64,000 nt of DNA from Paraurantiacibacter namhicola (GCF_001687545.1 NZ_CP016545.1:2279001-2343000); one strand, 5' to 3'; positions 45,554-54,979 are shown, counted from the first letter of the stretch. Notes: a model not told the origin generated them from the letters alone. Made by a program: numbers and translations.

Positions 45554-47137
45554 ATGAAGAGCCGTCTTCTGAAAACAATCCTGGGAGCTGCCTGTGCGCT
45601 GGCCCCGCTGGCCGCAGTGCCGGTGGGTTCCGCCACCGCGCAGAACGTGATCGCGCCTTCGCAGGACATCGCGCTCAGCATCGGGCGTGGCCAGTTGGTC
45701 AACGTGCCCGGCAACATGACCGACATCTTCGTGGCGAACGACCAGGTGGCCGACGTGCAGGTGAAAAGCCGCCGCCAGCTCTACGTCTTCGGCCTCGCAG
45801 GCGGTGAGACCACGATTTACGCCAGCAACGCTGCGGGCGACATCATCTGGTCCGCCAATGTCCGCGTTGGTTCGAACATCGACAGCGTCGACCAGATGCT
45901 GCGCCTCGCCATGCCGGAAGCCAACATCCAGGTTTCCACCATGGGCACCAACACCTTCCTGCTGACCGGCACCGTGGCCGCTCCGGAAGATGCGGCAGAG
46001 GCAGAGCGCCTCGTCGCAGCCTTCGTGGGCGAAGATGCCAATGTCATCTCCCGCCTTCGCATGGCGACCCCGCTGCAGGTAAACCTGCGCGTGCGCTTTG
46101 CCGAAGTCAGCCGGTCGCTGGTTCGCACAATCGGTACGAACCTGACCACCATCGACAGCACCAGCGGCATCCAGTTCGGTATCGGACAGGGCCGTGACGG
46201 CTATGCCCCGACGTTTGCCCCCGGCAGCGGCGTGACCTGTGTCGGCTCCACGACCTGCCAGGCCATTGGCGCTGGCGGTGCGCAGACGCCCGGCACGAAC
46301 ATCAGCCCGATCAGCCCCGGCACGACGCTGGGCGTGGTTGGCAGCTTCCTCGGCCTCGACATCGGCGCCGCTTTCGACCTTGCGGAACGCAACGGCCTGG
46401 TGACCACGCTGTCGCAGCCGAACCTGACCGCACTGTCGGGCGAAACGGCCGAATTCCTGGCCGGTGGCGAATTCCCGATCCCGCTCAGCCAGGGCCTGGG
46501 CACGACCACCGTCGAGTACAAGAAGTACGGTGTCAGCCTGTCCTATACGCCGACCGTGCTGGCCAATGGCCGCATCTCGATCCGCGTGCGTCCCGAAGTG
46601 TCCGAGCTTTCGAGCCAGGGCGCAGTGACGCTGAACGGCTTCCAGATCCCTGCCCTCACCATCCGCCGCGCGGAAACGACGGTGGAACTGGGCAGCGGCC
46701 AGAGCTTCATGATTGCCGGCCTGCTGAGCAACAATGCGCAGTCCACGATCGACAAGGCGCCGGGCGTTGGCGACCTGCCGATCATCGGCAATCTGTTCAA
46801 GAGCCAGGACTTCCGCCGCGGCGAGACCGAACTGGTGATCGTGGTGACCCCGTATCTGGTGCGCCCGGTCAATGACCGTGACATCGTCCTGCCGACTGAC
46901 GGCTACCGCGCGCCAAGCGCCGGGCAGCAGCTGTTCCTGAACCAGGAGACGGACGGGGTATCCGGCGCAAGCCGCCCGCTGCCGCAGCCTGCCGGTCAGC
47001 CCGCACCCGATCCCCAGGTCAGCCTGATCGACCAAGGCCAGCCCGAAGTCGCAGGCGGCCAGCCGCGTGACCGTCGGCGCCAGCCCGCTTCCGGCCAGCG
47101 CGCCGAAGCAGTCGCCCCCGGCTTCAGCATCAATTGA
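45554..47137 (+). CDS. cpaC: CpaC/RcpA secretin of the Flp pilus
   Basis: Outer-membrane secretin through which the Flp pilus emerges. The 527-residue product has a signal peptide ending SATAQ near residue 34, an N-terminal BON/STN-like region (IGRGQLVNVPGNMTDIFV) and the secretin core with VTTLSQPNLTALSGETAEF and the C-terminal signature RRGETELVIVVTPYLVRPV. GAGGGGC lies before the ATG; an ATG 22 codons upstream is less likely. Between cpaB and cpaD. Confidence 0.95.
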   Translation: MKSRLLKTILGAACALAPLAAVPVGSATAQNVIAPSQDIALSIGRGQLVNVPGNMTDIFVANDQVADVQVKSRRQLYVFGLAGGETTIYASNAAGDIIWSANVRVGSNIDSVDQMLRLAMPEANIQVSTMGTNTFLLTGTVAAPEDAAEAERLVAAFVGEDANVISRLRMATPLQVNLRVRFAEVSRSLVRTIGTNLTTIDSTSGIQFGIGQGRDGYAPTFAPGSGVTCVGSTTCQAIGAGGAQTPGTNISPISPGTTLGVVGSFLGLDIGAAFDLAERNGLVTTLSQPNLTALSGETAEFLAGGEFPIPLSQGLGTTTVEYKKYGVSLSYTPTVLANGRISIRVRPEVSELSSQGAVTLNGFQIPALTIRRAETTVELGSGQSFMIAGLLSNNAQSTIDKAPGVGDLPIIGNLFKSQDFRRGETELVIVVTPYLVRPVNDRDIVLPTDGYRAPSAGQQLFLNQETDGVSGASRPLPQPAGQPAPDPQVSLIDQGQPEVAGGQPRDRRRQPASGQRAEAVAPGFSIN

Positions 47138-47148
47138 GAGAGGCTAAG

Positions 47149-47802
47149 ATGAACAAGATTTCCCTGAAACGCGCCGCAACCACGGCGCTCGCCCTCTCCC
47201 TCGGCATGGGTCTTTCGGCCTGCATGTCCGGTAGCGAGCCGGCCAACCGCAGCCTGAATTCGGTCAACCAGCCGGTTGTCGAACGTCAGAGCTATGCGCT
47301 GGACCTGCGCGCCACTGCCGCCGGCCTGCCGGTGACGGAACAGCAGCGCCTGAATGACTGGTTTTCCAGCATGGGCGTGGGTTACGGCGCACGTGTCGCC
47401 ATCGACGATCCCAGCGGCAACCGCGCCGTGGCGGAAGACGTCGCAGCGATTGCCGGCCGTTACGGCCTGCTCGTGCAGCCGGGTGCACCGGTCACCGCCG
47501 GTTACGTCGAGCCGGGCACGGTTCGTGTCACGATCACCCGCTCCGTCGCTTACGTGCCGGGCTGCCCGAACTGGTCCGACAAGGCACCGGATTTCGGCAA
47601 GAACGCCACCTCGCAGGGCTTCGGCTGCGCCGTGAACAGCAACATGGCTGCCATGGTTGCCGATCCCGAGCACCTGATCCGCGGCGCCGACGGCAATGGC
47701 AACACGGTGATTATGAGCAGCAACAAGGCGATCGAAACCTATCGCGACCAGCAGCCGACCGGCGCTGGCGGCCTGCCCGCAGTTTCTTCGAAAGGCGAGT
47801 AA
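47149..47802 (+). CDS. cpaD: CpaD pilus assembly lipoprotein
   Basis: Accessory factor for secretin in alphaproteobacterial Tad systems. The 217-residue product has a lipobox LSAC (Cys near residue 24) and the CpaD motifs VPGCPNWSD (about 142-150) and FGCAVNSNMAAMVADPEHLI; the two cysteines (C145, C163) are conserved in the family. GAGAGGC precedes the ATG by about 5 nt. It starts 11 nt after cpaC and ends one nucleotide before cpaE. Confidence 0.92.
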   Translation: MNKISLKRAATTALALSLGMGLSACMSGSEPANRSLNSVNQPVVERQSYALDLRATAAGLPVTEQQRLNDWFSSMGVGYGARVAIDDPSGNRAVAEDVAAIAGRYGLLVQPGAPVTAGYVEPGTVRVTITRSVAYVPGCPNWSDKAPDFGKNATSQGFGCAVNSNMAAMVADPEHLIRGADGNGNTVIMSSNKAIETYRDQQPTGAGGLPAVSSKGE

Positions 47803-47803
47803 G

Positions 47804-49099
47804 ATGAACGCACCCTGGAAACCGAACCTTGCGGGCAACCGCGATCCGTTTGCAGCCTTCATCTGCGACGATGCGGCGCTGGACCAGCTGCGCCCGATCA
47901 TCATCGAAATGGGCTGGCAGCCCGAGAAGTGCAACAAGGGCGGCCTGCGCAATGCCGTGCAGGCCCTGTCGATTTCCGCCAGCCCGGCCATCCTGATGGT
48001 CGACCTGTCGGAAAGCGGAGACCCGCTGAACGATATCAACGCGCTGGCGGAAGTCTGCGAGCCGGGCACGGTGGTGATCGCCATCGGCCAGGTCAACGAC
48101 GTGCGCCTGTACCGCGACCTGCTGGCCAGCGGCATCCACGATTACCTGCTGAAGCCGCTGAGCTCTGGCCAGGTGCGCGATGCCCTGACGCAGGCGCAGT
48201 CCGTATTCATGGCCCCCAAGAATGGCGAAGGCGAAGCGACCAAGTCGCATGTTGCCACCGCCGTCGTGGGAACGCGCGGCGGCGTGGGTGCATCCACCCT
48301 TGCCACTTCGCTGGCATGGATGTTCAGCGCCGATGCAAAGATGCCCACCGCGCTGCTGGACCTTGATGTCCACTTCGGCACGGGCGCGCTTTCGCTGGAC
48401 CTTGAGCCGGGCCGCGGCCTGACCGACGCGATCGAGAACCCCAGCCGTATCGACGGACTGTTCATCGAACGCGCCATGATCCGCGCCAACGACAACCTTG
48501 CCATCCTTTCCGCAGAAGCGCCGATCAACTCGCCGCTGATGACGGATGGCAGCGCCTTCGTGCAGCTGGAGGAAGAATTCCGCCAGTCGTTCGAGATGTC
48601 GGTGGTGGACCTGCCGCGCAACATGCTGATCAACTTCCCGCACGTGCTGCAGGAAATGAATGTCATGGCACTGGTCACGGAAATGACGCTGGCATCCGCC
48701 CGCGACACCATCCGTATCCTGTCCTGGCTGAAGACCAATGCGCCCGGCGTGCAGCCCCTGGTGGTTGCCAACCGCGTGCAGAGCGGCGCAGCCGAAATCA
48801 GCAAGGCCGACTTCGAAGCCAGCATCGAACGCAAGATCAATTACGTGATCCCGTTCGATCACAAGGCCGCGGTCAACGCAGCGAAGCTCGGCCAGACCTT
48901 CATCGAGGCGAATTCCTCCAGCAAGGCCGCATCGGTCATGCGCGACATCGGCAATGCCATCATGGGCGCAGCCGACGAGGAAGCAGGCGACATCACCGAA
49001 GCGGGTCCGACCTCGCTGCTCGGCAAGTTCGACCTGAAGTCGCTGCTGGGCAAGAAACCCGCTGCAAAGGCCGAACCGGCCCGCGAAGCAGCTGAGTAA
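47804..49099 (+). CDS. cpaE: CpaE/TadZ, polar pilus localisation factor (ParA-like)
   Basis: Receiver-plus-ParA-like ATPase that places the Tad machine. The 431-residue product has an N-terminal receiver-like domain (about 20-135, with ILMVDLSES and HDYLLKPLSSGQV) and a deviant Walker A GTRGGVGASTLA near residue 155-166, which lacks the usual lysine pair. LLDLDVHFGTGAL and VVDLPRN follow. In other alphaproteobacteria cpaF comes next; here only 75 nt of non-coding sequence separate it from tadB. Confidence 0.94.
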   Translation: MNAPWKPNLAGNRDPFAAFICDDAALDQLRPIIIEMGWQPEKCNKGGLRNAVQALSISASPAILMVDLSESGDPLNDINALAEVCEPGTVVIAIGQVNDVRLYRDLLASGIHDYLLKPLSSGQVRDALTQAQSVFMAPKNGEGEATKSHVATAVVGTRGGVGASTLATSLAWMFSADAKMPTALLDLDVHFGTGALSLDLEPGRGLTDAIENPSRIDGLFIERAMIRANDNLAILSAEAPINSPLMTDGSAFVQLEEEFRQSFEMSVVDLPRNMLINFPHVLQEMNVMALVTEMTLASARDTIRILSWLKTNAPGVQPLVVANRVQSGAAEISKADFEASIERKINYVIPFDHKAAVNAAKLGQTFIEANSSSKAASVMRDIGNAIMGAADEEAGDITEAGPTSLLGKFDLKSLLGKKPAAKAEPAREAAE

Positions 49100-49174
49100 C
49101 AACGGCGGGCGCGGTTTCCGGCAAGGGAGCCGCGCCGCCCATCACGAACCAATTGACCGGGGACCGATAGCGCG

Positions 49175-50146
49175 ATGAATATCATGCAGATCCTGCTTTT
49201 TGCCGGCGGCCTTATGATGCTGCTGGTCATCGGCTATTCCCTGATGGGGCAGAAGAGCCCGGCCAAGGAAGCTGCCCGCCGCCTGGAAGGCGTGCGCGAC
49301 AGGCACTCCGAAAGCACCACCACCAAGGTCGAAAGCCAGCTGAAGAAGGCGATTGCCGCCCGCAAACCCAAGATGCACAAGATCGCAGGTTCCGCCTCGC
49401 GTTCGGAAGCGCTGGGCCTGCGGCTGGAACGCTCCGGCAAGAACTGGACCGTGGCGAATTACCTTTATGCCTCGCTCGGCATCGGACTGGTCATTACCGT
49501 ACTGCTTTACCTCAAGACGGGCGCTGCGCTGCTCGCGCTGGCCGTCGGGCTGTTCGCTGGCGCGGGCCTGCCGCACCTGTGGGTCAACCGCCTGATCAAG
49601 AAGCGGACGGCGGATTTCAACGCCAAGTTCCCCGACGCGATCGAGCTGCTGGTGCGCGGCCTGCGCTCCGGCCTGCCCGTCACCGAGACGCTCGGCGTGG
49701 TGGCACAGGAAGTTCCGGGCCCGGTGGGCCAGGAATTCCGCGGCACGGTGGAGCGCATCAAGATCGGCCGCACGATGGAAGAGGCGCTGCAGGAATCGGC
49801 TGACCGCCTGGGCACGCCGGAATTCCAGTTCTTCGTCATCACGCTGGCCATCCAGCGCGAGACGGGCGGCAACTTGGCCGAAACGCTTTCCAACCTGGCA
49901 GACGTGCTGCGCAAGCGCGCGCAGATGAAGCTGAAGATCAAGGCCATGAGCTCTGAATCCAAGGCTTCCGCCTATATCGTGGGCGCCCTGCCCTTCATCG
50001 TCTTCGGCCTCGTGTACTGGATGAACCCGTCCTACATCGGCGGCTTCTTCACCGACGACCGCCTGATCGTGACCGGCCTTGGCGGCCTGGTCTGGATGAG
50101 CATCGGCGTCTTCATCATGGCCAAGATGGTCAGCTTCGAGATCTGA
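49175..50146 (+). CDS. tadB: TadB, inner-membrane GspF-like pilus platform protein
   Basis: One of two GspF-family proteins that form the Tad inner-membrane platform. 323 residues: N-terminal membrane segment, a cytoplasmic charged stretch (KKAIAARKPKMHK), two segments around 95-125, then the type II secretion F domain with FPDAIELLVRGLRSGLPV, RIKIGRTMEEAL and ETGGNLAETLSNLADVLR, and two C-terminal membrane helices. Directly upstream of tadC, with 13 nt between. Confidence 0.94.
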   Translation: MNIMQILLFAGGLMMLLVIGYSLMGQKSPAKEAARRLEGVRDRHSESTTTKVESQLKKAIAARKPKMHKIAGSASRSEALGLRLERSGKNWTVANYLYASLGIGLVITVLLYLKTGAALLALAVGLFAGAGLPHLWVNRLIKKRTADFNAKFPDAIELLVRGLRSGLPVTETLGVVAQEVPGPVGQEFRGTVERIKIGRTMEEALQESADRLGTPEFQFFVITLAIQRETGGNLAETLSNLADVLRKRAQMKLKIKAMSSESKASAYIVGALPFIVFGLVYWMNPSYIGGFFTDDRLIVTGLGGLVWMSIGVFIMAKMVSFEI

Positions 50147-50159
50147 GGGAGACGGAACG

Positions 50160-51173
50160 ATGATCCAGCAAAATTCCGGCCCCACGCTTCTCGGCGTCGA
50201 CGTCATCCTCGTCGGGTCTGTCCTGGCGGGCATCGCCGCCCTGGCAGTCGTCTTCGCGGTCTATGCCGCGCTGACGGTGAAGGATCCGATGGCCAAGCGG
50301 GTCAAGTCGCTCAATGCGCGGCGTGACGAGCTGAAGGCGGGCATCGTCAAGGCCACGGCCAAGAAACGCACCAGCCTGGTGCGGCGCACCGACACCACCG
50401 ACAAGGTGAAGGACACACTGCAGGGCATGAAGGTCCTGCAGGACAGCCAGGTCAAGATCATCGAGCAGAAGCTGGCGCAGGCCGGTTACCGCAACAAGGA
50501 ATGGGCGGTTGTCGTCATCTTTGCGCGCATGATCCTGCCGATCGTGCTCGGCTTCCTGGGCGTGATGCTGTTCTACTGGAGCGACACTTTCCCCGAGTGG
50601 GGCAGCATGAAGCGCTTCGGCGGTTTCGCTGCGCTGGTCATCGCCGGTTACAAGGGCCCCGAGCTGTTCCTGAAGAACAAGTCGAACAAGCGCACGGACT
50701 CGGTTCGAAAGGGCCTGCCCGATGCGCTCGACCTGCTGGTCATCTGCGCCGAGGCCGGCCTGACAGTCGACACCGCCTTCAACCGCGTGGCCAAGGAACT
50801 GGGCCGGGCTTATCCGGAACTGGGCGACGAATTTGCCCTCACCGCCATCGAGCTGTCCTTCCTCAGCGAACGCCGCCAGGCCTTCGAGAACTTGGCCTAC
50901 CGCGTGAACCTTGAAGCGGTGAAGGGCGTGGTGACCACCATGATCCAGACCGAGCGTTACGGTACGCCGCTCAGCTCCGCCCTGCGCGTGCTGTCAGCGG
51001 AATTCCGCAACGAGCGCATGATGCGCGCCGAAGAGAAGGCCGCGCGCCTTCCGGCCATCATGACGGTGCCGCTGATCCTGTTCATCCTCCCGGTGCTGTT
51101 CATCGTGATCCTTGGACCGGCAGCCTGTTCCATCGCCGACGCCTTTGGTGGCGACGGGCCGGGGAGCAACTAG
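50160..51173 (+). CDS. tadC: TadC, second GspF-like pilus platform protein
   Basis: Partner of TadB, 337 residues. A membrane helix near residue 20-38, a basic cytoplasmic part, two hydrophobic segments near 116-158, and the GspF domain GLPDALDLLVICAEAGLTVD with AYPELGDEFALTAIELSFL and TERYGTPLSSALRVLS; two helices close the protein. Last gene of the pilus cluster, followed by a stem-loop shared with the convergent MarR gene. Confidence 0.94.
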   Translation: MIQQNSGPTLLGVDVILVGSVLAGIAALAVVFAVYAALTVKDPMAKRVKSLNARRDELKAGIVKATAKKRTSLVRRTDTTDKVKDTLQGMKVLQDSQVKIIEQKLAQAGYRNKEWAVVVIFARMILPIVLGFLGVMLFYWSDTFPEWGSMKRFGGFAALVIAGYKGPELFLKNKSNKRTDSVRKGLPDALDLLVICAEAGLTVDTAFNRVAKELGRAYPELGDEFALTAIELSFLSERRQAFENLAYRVNLEAVKGVVTTMIQTERYGTPLSSALRVLSAEFRNERMMRAEEKAARLPAIMTVPLILFILPVLFIVILGPAACSIADAFGGDGPGSN

Positions 51174-51205
51174 CCCGGTTTACCGATACTTTCGGACCCG
51201 AAAGC

Positions 51206-51243
51206 GAAGACCCCGCGGCGGCCATGGCCATCGCGGGGTCTTC
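51206..51243. terminator. Bidirectional stem-loop between tadC and marR-type gene
   Basis: Perfect 12-bp arms GAAGACCCCGCG / CGCGGGGTCTTC with a 14-nt loop. It has T on both outer sides only weakly, so the stem is the main evidence. It separates convergent genes. Confidence 0.7.
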
Positions 51244-51270
51244 TGCATCCGGTGCAATCGCCGGCTGGAC

Positions 51271-51744
51271 TTACCGGTAGCTGCCGTCCGTCAGGCTGTC
51301 AGAATCGAGGTCGCCGACTTCGGCTCGCACGGTGCGCAGCATGTGGCGGAAGCGGTCCACGTCCTCGGTCGAGAAGCCCGCGAAAAGCTGGCGTTCGATA
51401 TTGCGCGCGACCGGCATGATCTTGGCGTACATCTCCTCCCCGGTTTCGGAGAGGTGGAGCAGGTGGGATCGGCCATCCTTCGCATTGGGCTTTCGCGCGA
51501 TCAGCTCGCGTTCGGACAGCAGCTTGCATGCGCGGTTGACGGCAACCTTGTCCATCAGCGTCCGCTCCGTCAGCTCGCGCTGGGTCACGCCGCCGGCATC
51601 GCCCAGCACGGCCATGATCCGCCATTCGGGGACAGAGAGGCTGAAACGCTTGCGATATTCCTGCGCGATGCGCGCGCTCACCGCATTGGACGTGGTGGAG
51701 AGGCAATAGGGCAGGAAGTCGTCGAGGCGGGAGATAGGGGTCAT
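51271..51744 (-). CDS. MarR-family transcriptional regulator
   Basis: Winged-helix regulator of 157 residues. Core features: EWRIMAVLGDAGGVTQREL (helices 3-4), MDKVAVNRACKLLSERELI (recognition helix) and the beta-wing DGRSHLLHLSETGEEM. The start is taken at ATG giving MTPISRLDDFL; the open frame extends about 97 codons upstream into the mtnP gene in a different frame, which is not part of the protein. No adjacent transporter or enzyme points to its target; mtnP lies upstream on the same strand. Confidence 0.9.
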   Translation of the reverse strand: MTPISRLDDFLPYCLSTTSNAVSARIAQEYRKRFSLSVPEWRIMAVLGDAGGVTQRELTERTLMDKVAVNRACKLLSERELIARKPNAKDGRSHLLHLSETGEEMYAKIMPVARNIERQLFAGFSTEDVDRFRHMLRTVRAEVGDLDSDSLTDGSYR

Positions 51745-51805
51745 CGGTAACCAGTTTGCGGCCCTCGCCCGCAATTGCAAGGGTCTTCGCCGCGATATCC
51801 GGCAG

Positions 51806-52693
51806 CTAGCTTGCCACGATGCGCCGCGCGACGGCGTCCAGCCTGGCTGCGGATGCTTCGTCCCACGCATCCCTCGGCGTGACGATGGCGCCGTCCAGCG
51901 CCCGGTCGATCGGGCTGGCCTCGCGCCGCTTCGGCAGGGCGGCGGCAAAGGCCCGCAGCGCATTGCGCGCCAGATCCGCATTCCCGCGCATGGTCTCCAG
52001 CACCTGCGCCGTATCGACCGCGGCCTCGCCATCACGCCAGGCGTCGTAATCCGTCACCATGCCCACCAGCGCATAGGGCAGCTCCGCCTCGCGGGCGAGG
52101 CGCGCTTCGGGCATGGCGGTCATGCCGATCACATGCGCGCCCCATTGCCTGTAAAGGCGGCTTTCCGCGCGCGTGCTGAACTGCGGGCCTTCGATGGCGA
52201 CATAGGTCGCGCCCTCATGCACGCCCGCACCCGCATCCGAGGCTGCGCCCGCCAACAGGCCGGACAGGCGCGGACAGACCGGATCGGCGAAGGCGACATG
52301 CGCAGTGATCCCTGGCCCGAAGAAGCTGCGTTCCCGCCCCGTGGTCCGGTCGATGAATTGGTCCACCACGGCGAAGCGGCCGGGTGCGAGGGCCTCGTCC
52401 AGCGATCCCACCGCGCTCATGGCGACAAGGTCCGTCACGCCGCAGCGCTTCATCACGTCCACATTGGCGCGGTAATTCACGTGGGAGGGGGCCATGCGAT
52501 GGCCTGCCCCGTGGCGCGCCATGAAGGTGAAGCGCACGCCTTCCAGCGTGCCGGTCACCACCGGTCCCGAAGGCTCTCCGAAGGCGGAGCGCACGGCGAT
52601 TTCCTGCACATCGTCCAGCGCGCCGGGATCGTACAGGCCCGAACCGCCCAGCACGCCGATGTGCCAGCCACCTTCCGGATGCATCAGCGCCAC
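51806..52693 (-). CDS. mtnP: S-methyl-5'-thioadenosine phosphorylase
   Basis: Methionine-salvage enzyme splitting methylthioadenosine to adenine and methylthioribose-1-phosphate. The 295-residue product has the PNP/MTAP features: GVLGGSGLYDP (13-23), FMARHGAGHRMAPSHVNYRAN (phosphate and base contacts), ATYVAIEGPQFSTRAESR and NMTAMPEA-type GMTAMPEA. MTAP is favoured over PNP by HRMAPSHVNYRAN. The proposed start is GTG; an ATG three codons later is possible. GAGG lies about 10 nt before the GTG. Ten nt after the SDR gene, so cotranscribed. Confidence 0.93.
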   Translation of the reverse strand: MALMHPEGGWHIGVLGGSGLYDPGALDDVQEIAVRSAFGEPSGPVVTGTLEGVRFTFMARHGAGHRMAPSHVNYRANVDVMKRCGVTDLVAMSAVGSLDEALAPGRFAVVDQFIDRTTGRERSFFGPGITAHVAFADPVCPRLSGLLAGAASDAGAGVHEGATYVAIEGPQFSTRAESRLYRQWGAHVIGMTAMPEARLAREAELPYALVGMVTDYDAWRDGEAAVDTAQVLETMRGNADLARNALRAFAAALPKRREASPIDRALDGAIVTPRDAWDEASAARLDAVARRIVAS

Positions 52694-52703
52694 AGGCCCG
52701 GCC

Positions 52704-53486
52704 TCAGCGCGGCGCCATGCGGATCGCGCCGTCGAGCCGCACGGTTTCGCCGTTCATGTAACCGCTTTCGATCATGAACACCGCAAGGTCGGCATATTCA
52801 GCCGGGACGCCGAGCCGCTTGGGGAACGGGACGCTGGAGGCCAGCGCATCGCGCACCTTGTCCGGCATGCCGGCCATCATGGGCGTCTCGAAGATGCCGG
52901 GCAGGATCGCGTTCACGCGGACGCCCTCGCCCATGAGGTCGCGTGCCATGGGCAGGACCATGCCCTTCACGCCCGCCTTGCTGGCCCCGTAAGCGACCTG
53001 GCCGATCTGGCCGTCTTCCGCCGCAACGCTGGCGGTGGTGATGATCGCGCCGCGCTCGCCATCATCCAGCGTGTCCAGCGACAGCATGCCCGCCGCGCTC
53101 TTGGCTGCGCACAGGAAGGTGCCGGTCAGGTTGACGGCGATGGTCTTGGCGAACTGGGCCAGCGAGTGGCTCTTCGCCTCGCCCGTTTCCTTGTCTCGGC
53201 TGGCCAGCTTCGCGCCGCTGACGATGCCCGCACAGCACACCAGCACGCGTTCCTGCCCGTGCGCCTCGCGCGCCTTGGCAAAACCCGCATCCACGCTGGC
53301 CTCGTCGCTGACGTCGACCTTGCAGAACACGCCGCCCAGCTCCGCCGCGACCGCTTCGCCCGCTTCTACATTCATGTCGAAGATGGCGACCTTCGCGCCC
53401 TTCGCGGCGAGCGCGCGGGCAGTCGCTTCGCCGAGGCCCGATGCGCCCCCGGTGACCACGGCGGCAGTGTTGGAGTCGATCTTCAT
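52704..53486 (-). CDS. 3-hydroxyacyl-CoA dehydrogenase type 2 (SDR, HSD10-like)
   Basis: SDR oxidoreductase of 260 residues resembling human HSD17B10 and bacterial 3-hydroxyacyl-CoA/2-methyl-3-hydroxybutyryl-CoA dehydrogenases. Cofactor loop TGGASGLG (13-20), cofactor specificity FDMN (Asp indicates NAD), CCAGI in place of NNAG, SVAAEDGQIGQVAYGASKAG carrying Ser, Tyr and Lys, and LPGIFETPMMAGMP. Likely beta-oxidation or branched-chain degradation. A copy of the 52-nt element ends 69 nt before its ATG. Upstream of mtnP. Confidence 0.88.
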   Translation of the reverse strand: MKIDSNTAAVVTGGASGLGEATARALAAKGAKVAIFDMNVEAGEAVAAELGGVFCKVDVSDEASVDAGFAKAREAHGQERVLVCCAGIVSGAKLASRDKETGEAKSHSLAQFAKTIAVNLTGTFLCAAKSAAGMLSLDTLDDGERGAIITTASVAAEDGQIGQVAYGASKAGVKGMVLPMARDLMGEGVRVNAILPGIFETPMMAGMPDKVRDALASSVPFPKRLGVPAEYADLAVFMIESGYMNGETVRLDGAIRMAPR

Positions 53487-53555
53487 GGGTGTCCTCTCGA
53501 ATGGCGTTCGACGCGCGGCTTAGCCCCTTCGCGCGCCGCCTTCCAGCCCTGCAAT

Positions 53556-53607
53556 CCGTTCAGCTTCCGCCCCGCGAAGCTGAAAGGTGTTACAGGTGTT
53601 ACACAGT
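53556..53607 (-). repeat. 52-nt dispersed leader element, copy 2
   Basis: Minus-strand copy of the element at 18446-18497: identical over 35 nt at one end and 11 nt at the other. Here the hairpin is a perfect 9-bp stem TTCAGCTTC / GAAGCTGAA. It lies 69 nt before the 3-hydroxyacyl-CoA dehydrogenase start. Confidence 0.72.
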
Positions 53608-53782
53608 CCATGGGACAAAATCCGGCGCGGTCGATCGGACCCCGTCGAAGCCCAGCTGGTGGCGCAAAGAAGAAATCATCAGCAGTAAACATGACTGCAC
53701 CCATCCAACCCGCGTTAGCAGTAGGAAAGCGCCCTGTTCCGCGATAGGATGTGAGCGATCACAGCGTGGAGAGGGTAGCTGC

Positions 53783-54979
53783 ATGGAAGCGCAGGCAAGA
53801 AGGCTGGAGGAGCTGGACCTGCTGCGCGGCTTTGCCGTCTTCGTGATGGTGCTGGTCACCACGCCCGGGGACTGGGCGCATCATTTTCCGGCATTGCAGC
53901 ATGCGGATTGGCATGGCTGGACCTTTGCCGATCTCGTCTTCCCGGATTTCCTGTTCGGCGTGGGAATGGCGCTGGGCCTGACATATGGCCGCTCGCTCGA
54001 TCCGGTGCGCGGGGCCCATGCCTTCCGGCGCAAGCTGTTGCGCCGCGTGGCTGGGCTGGTGCTGTTGGGGCTGGCGCTGAACTATGTCTATGTGATCGCA
54101 GGCCAGCTCGGCTCCCCGCCCGTAGGGCCAACGGACGAGACGACGTGGCGCATCCCCGGCGTGCTGCAGCGCATTGCCCTGTGTTACCTGCTCGCCGTGG
54201 GCGTTGTGGCGCTGACGGCGCGGCGGATGCAGGATAGCGGCACGCAGCTGCGTCCGCTCGCCGTGCTTGGCGCCATCATCACGATCCTTCTGGGATACTG
54301 GGCGCTGCTGGTGGTCGTGCCTGCGGGTGGGTATGGCGCGGGCGATCTGTCGAAGGTCGGCAATCTGCCCGCCGTGATCGACCGGGCGGTGTTCACGCCG
54401 CAGCATATGTGGCCGCTGGGCGCGGAGGCCTGGCGCGGGCCGGTAGTGTACGACCCGGAAGGCTTGCTCTCCACGCTGCCCGCCACGGCCAATGTGTTGT
54501 CGGGTGTGCTGGCGGTGGGCCTGTGGCGCGATTTCCCGCGCTGGCGGCTGGTGCTGCTGGCTGCGATCGGTGCGGCCCTGATCGGGGCGGGCCTGCTGCT
54601 GGACGGCCTGTTCCCCATCAACAAGAAGATCTGGACCAGCAGCTTCGTGCTGCTGACCGTCGGCTTCTCGTTCCTGTTCCTGCTGGGCATGGCACTGGCG
54701 GTGAAGCTGCGGCTCGCGCGCCTGCTCGCGCCGCTGCGCATCCTGGGCGGCAATGCGATCCTGGCCTTTTCGCTGTCCATAATTGTCGCCGCGATGGCGG
54801 GCGTTCCGCTGACAGGCGGGGACCCATCTGCAACGCTGCAATCGCTCGGCAACAGCGCAATGCTCGCAGTGATACCGGACCCGTGGTTCGCCTCTTTCGC
54901 GTGGGGATGCGTGGTCGCTCTTTCCATCGCCGCGCTGCTGTGGCCGCTGGACCGGCGCGGTATTCACCTGCGGCTCTGA
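53783..54979 (+). CDS. NagX/HGSNAT-like membrane acyltransferase (COG4299)
   Basis: Integral membrane protein of 398 residues with about ten hydrophobic segments. Family features are RLEELDLLRGFAVFVMV near the N-terminus and HADWHGWTFADLVFPDFLFG (about 39-58), whose His/Asp pair matches heparan-alpha-glucosaminide N-acetyltransferase homologues and bacterial NagX. Typical bacterial members act on cytoplasmic or periplasmic amino sugars. GGAGAGGG precedes the ATG. It has no obvious partner and converges on clpB. Confidence 0.85.
   Translation: MEAQARRLEELDLLRGFAVFVMVLVTTPGDWAHHFPALQHADWHGWTFADLVFPDFLFGVGMALGLTYGRSLDPVRGAHAFRRKLLRRVAGLVLLGLALNYVYVIAGQLGSPPVGPTDETTWRIPGVLQRIALCYLLAVGVVALTARRMQDSGTQLRPLAVLGAIITILLGYWALLVVVPAGGYGAGDLSKVGNLPAVIDRAVFTPQHMWPLGAEAWRGPVVYDPEGLLSTLPATANVLSGVLAVGLWRDFPRWRLVLLAAIGAALIGAGLLLDGLFPINKKIWTSSFVLLTVGFSFLFLLGMALAVKLRLARLLAPLRILGGNAILAFSLSIIVAAMAGVPLTGGDPSATLQSLGNSAMLAVIPDPWFASFAWGCVVALSIAALLWPLDRRGIHLRL

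Noticed and set aside
49100-49174. A cpaF remnant between cpaE and tadB
   Set aside because: All frames of the 75-nt gap lack Walker or other CpaF motifs.
51745-52035. N-terminal extension of the MarR protein by 97 codons
   Set aside because: It runs into the mtnP coding region in another frame; the MarR fold begins at the chosen ATG.
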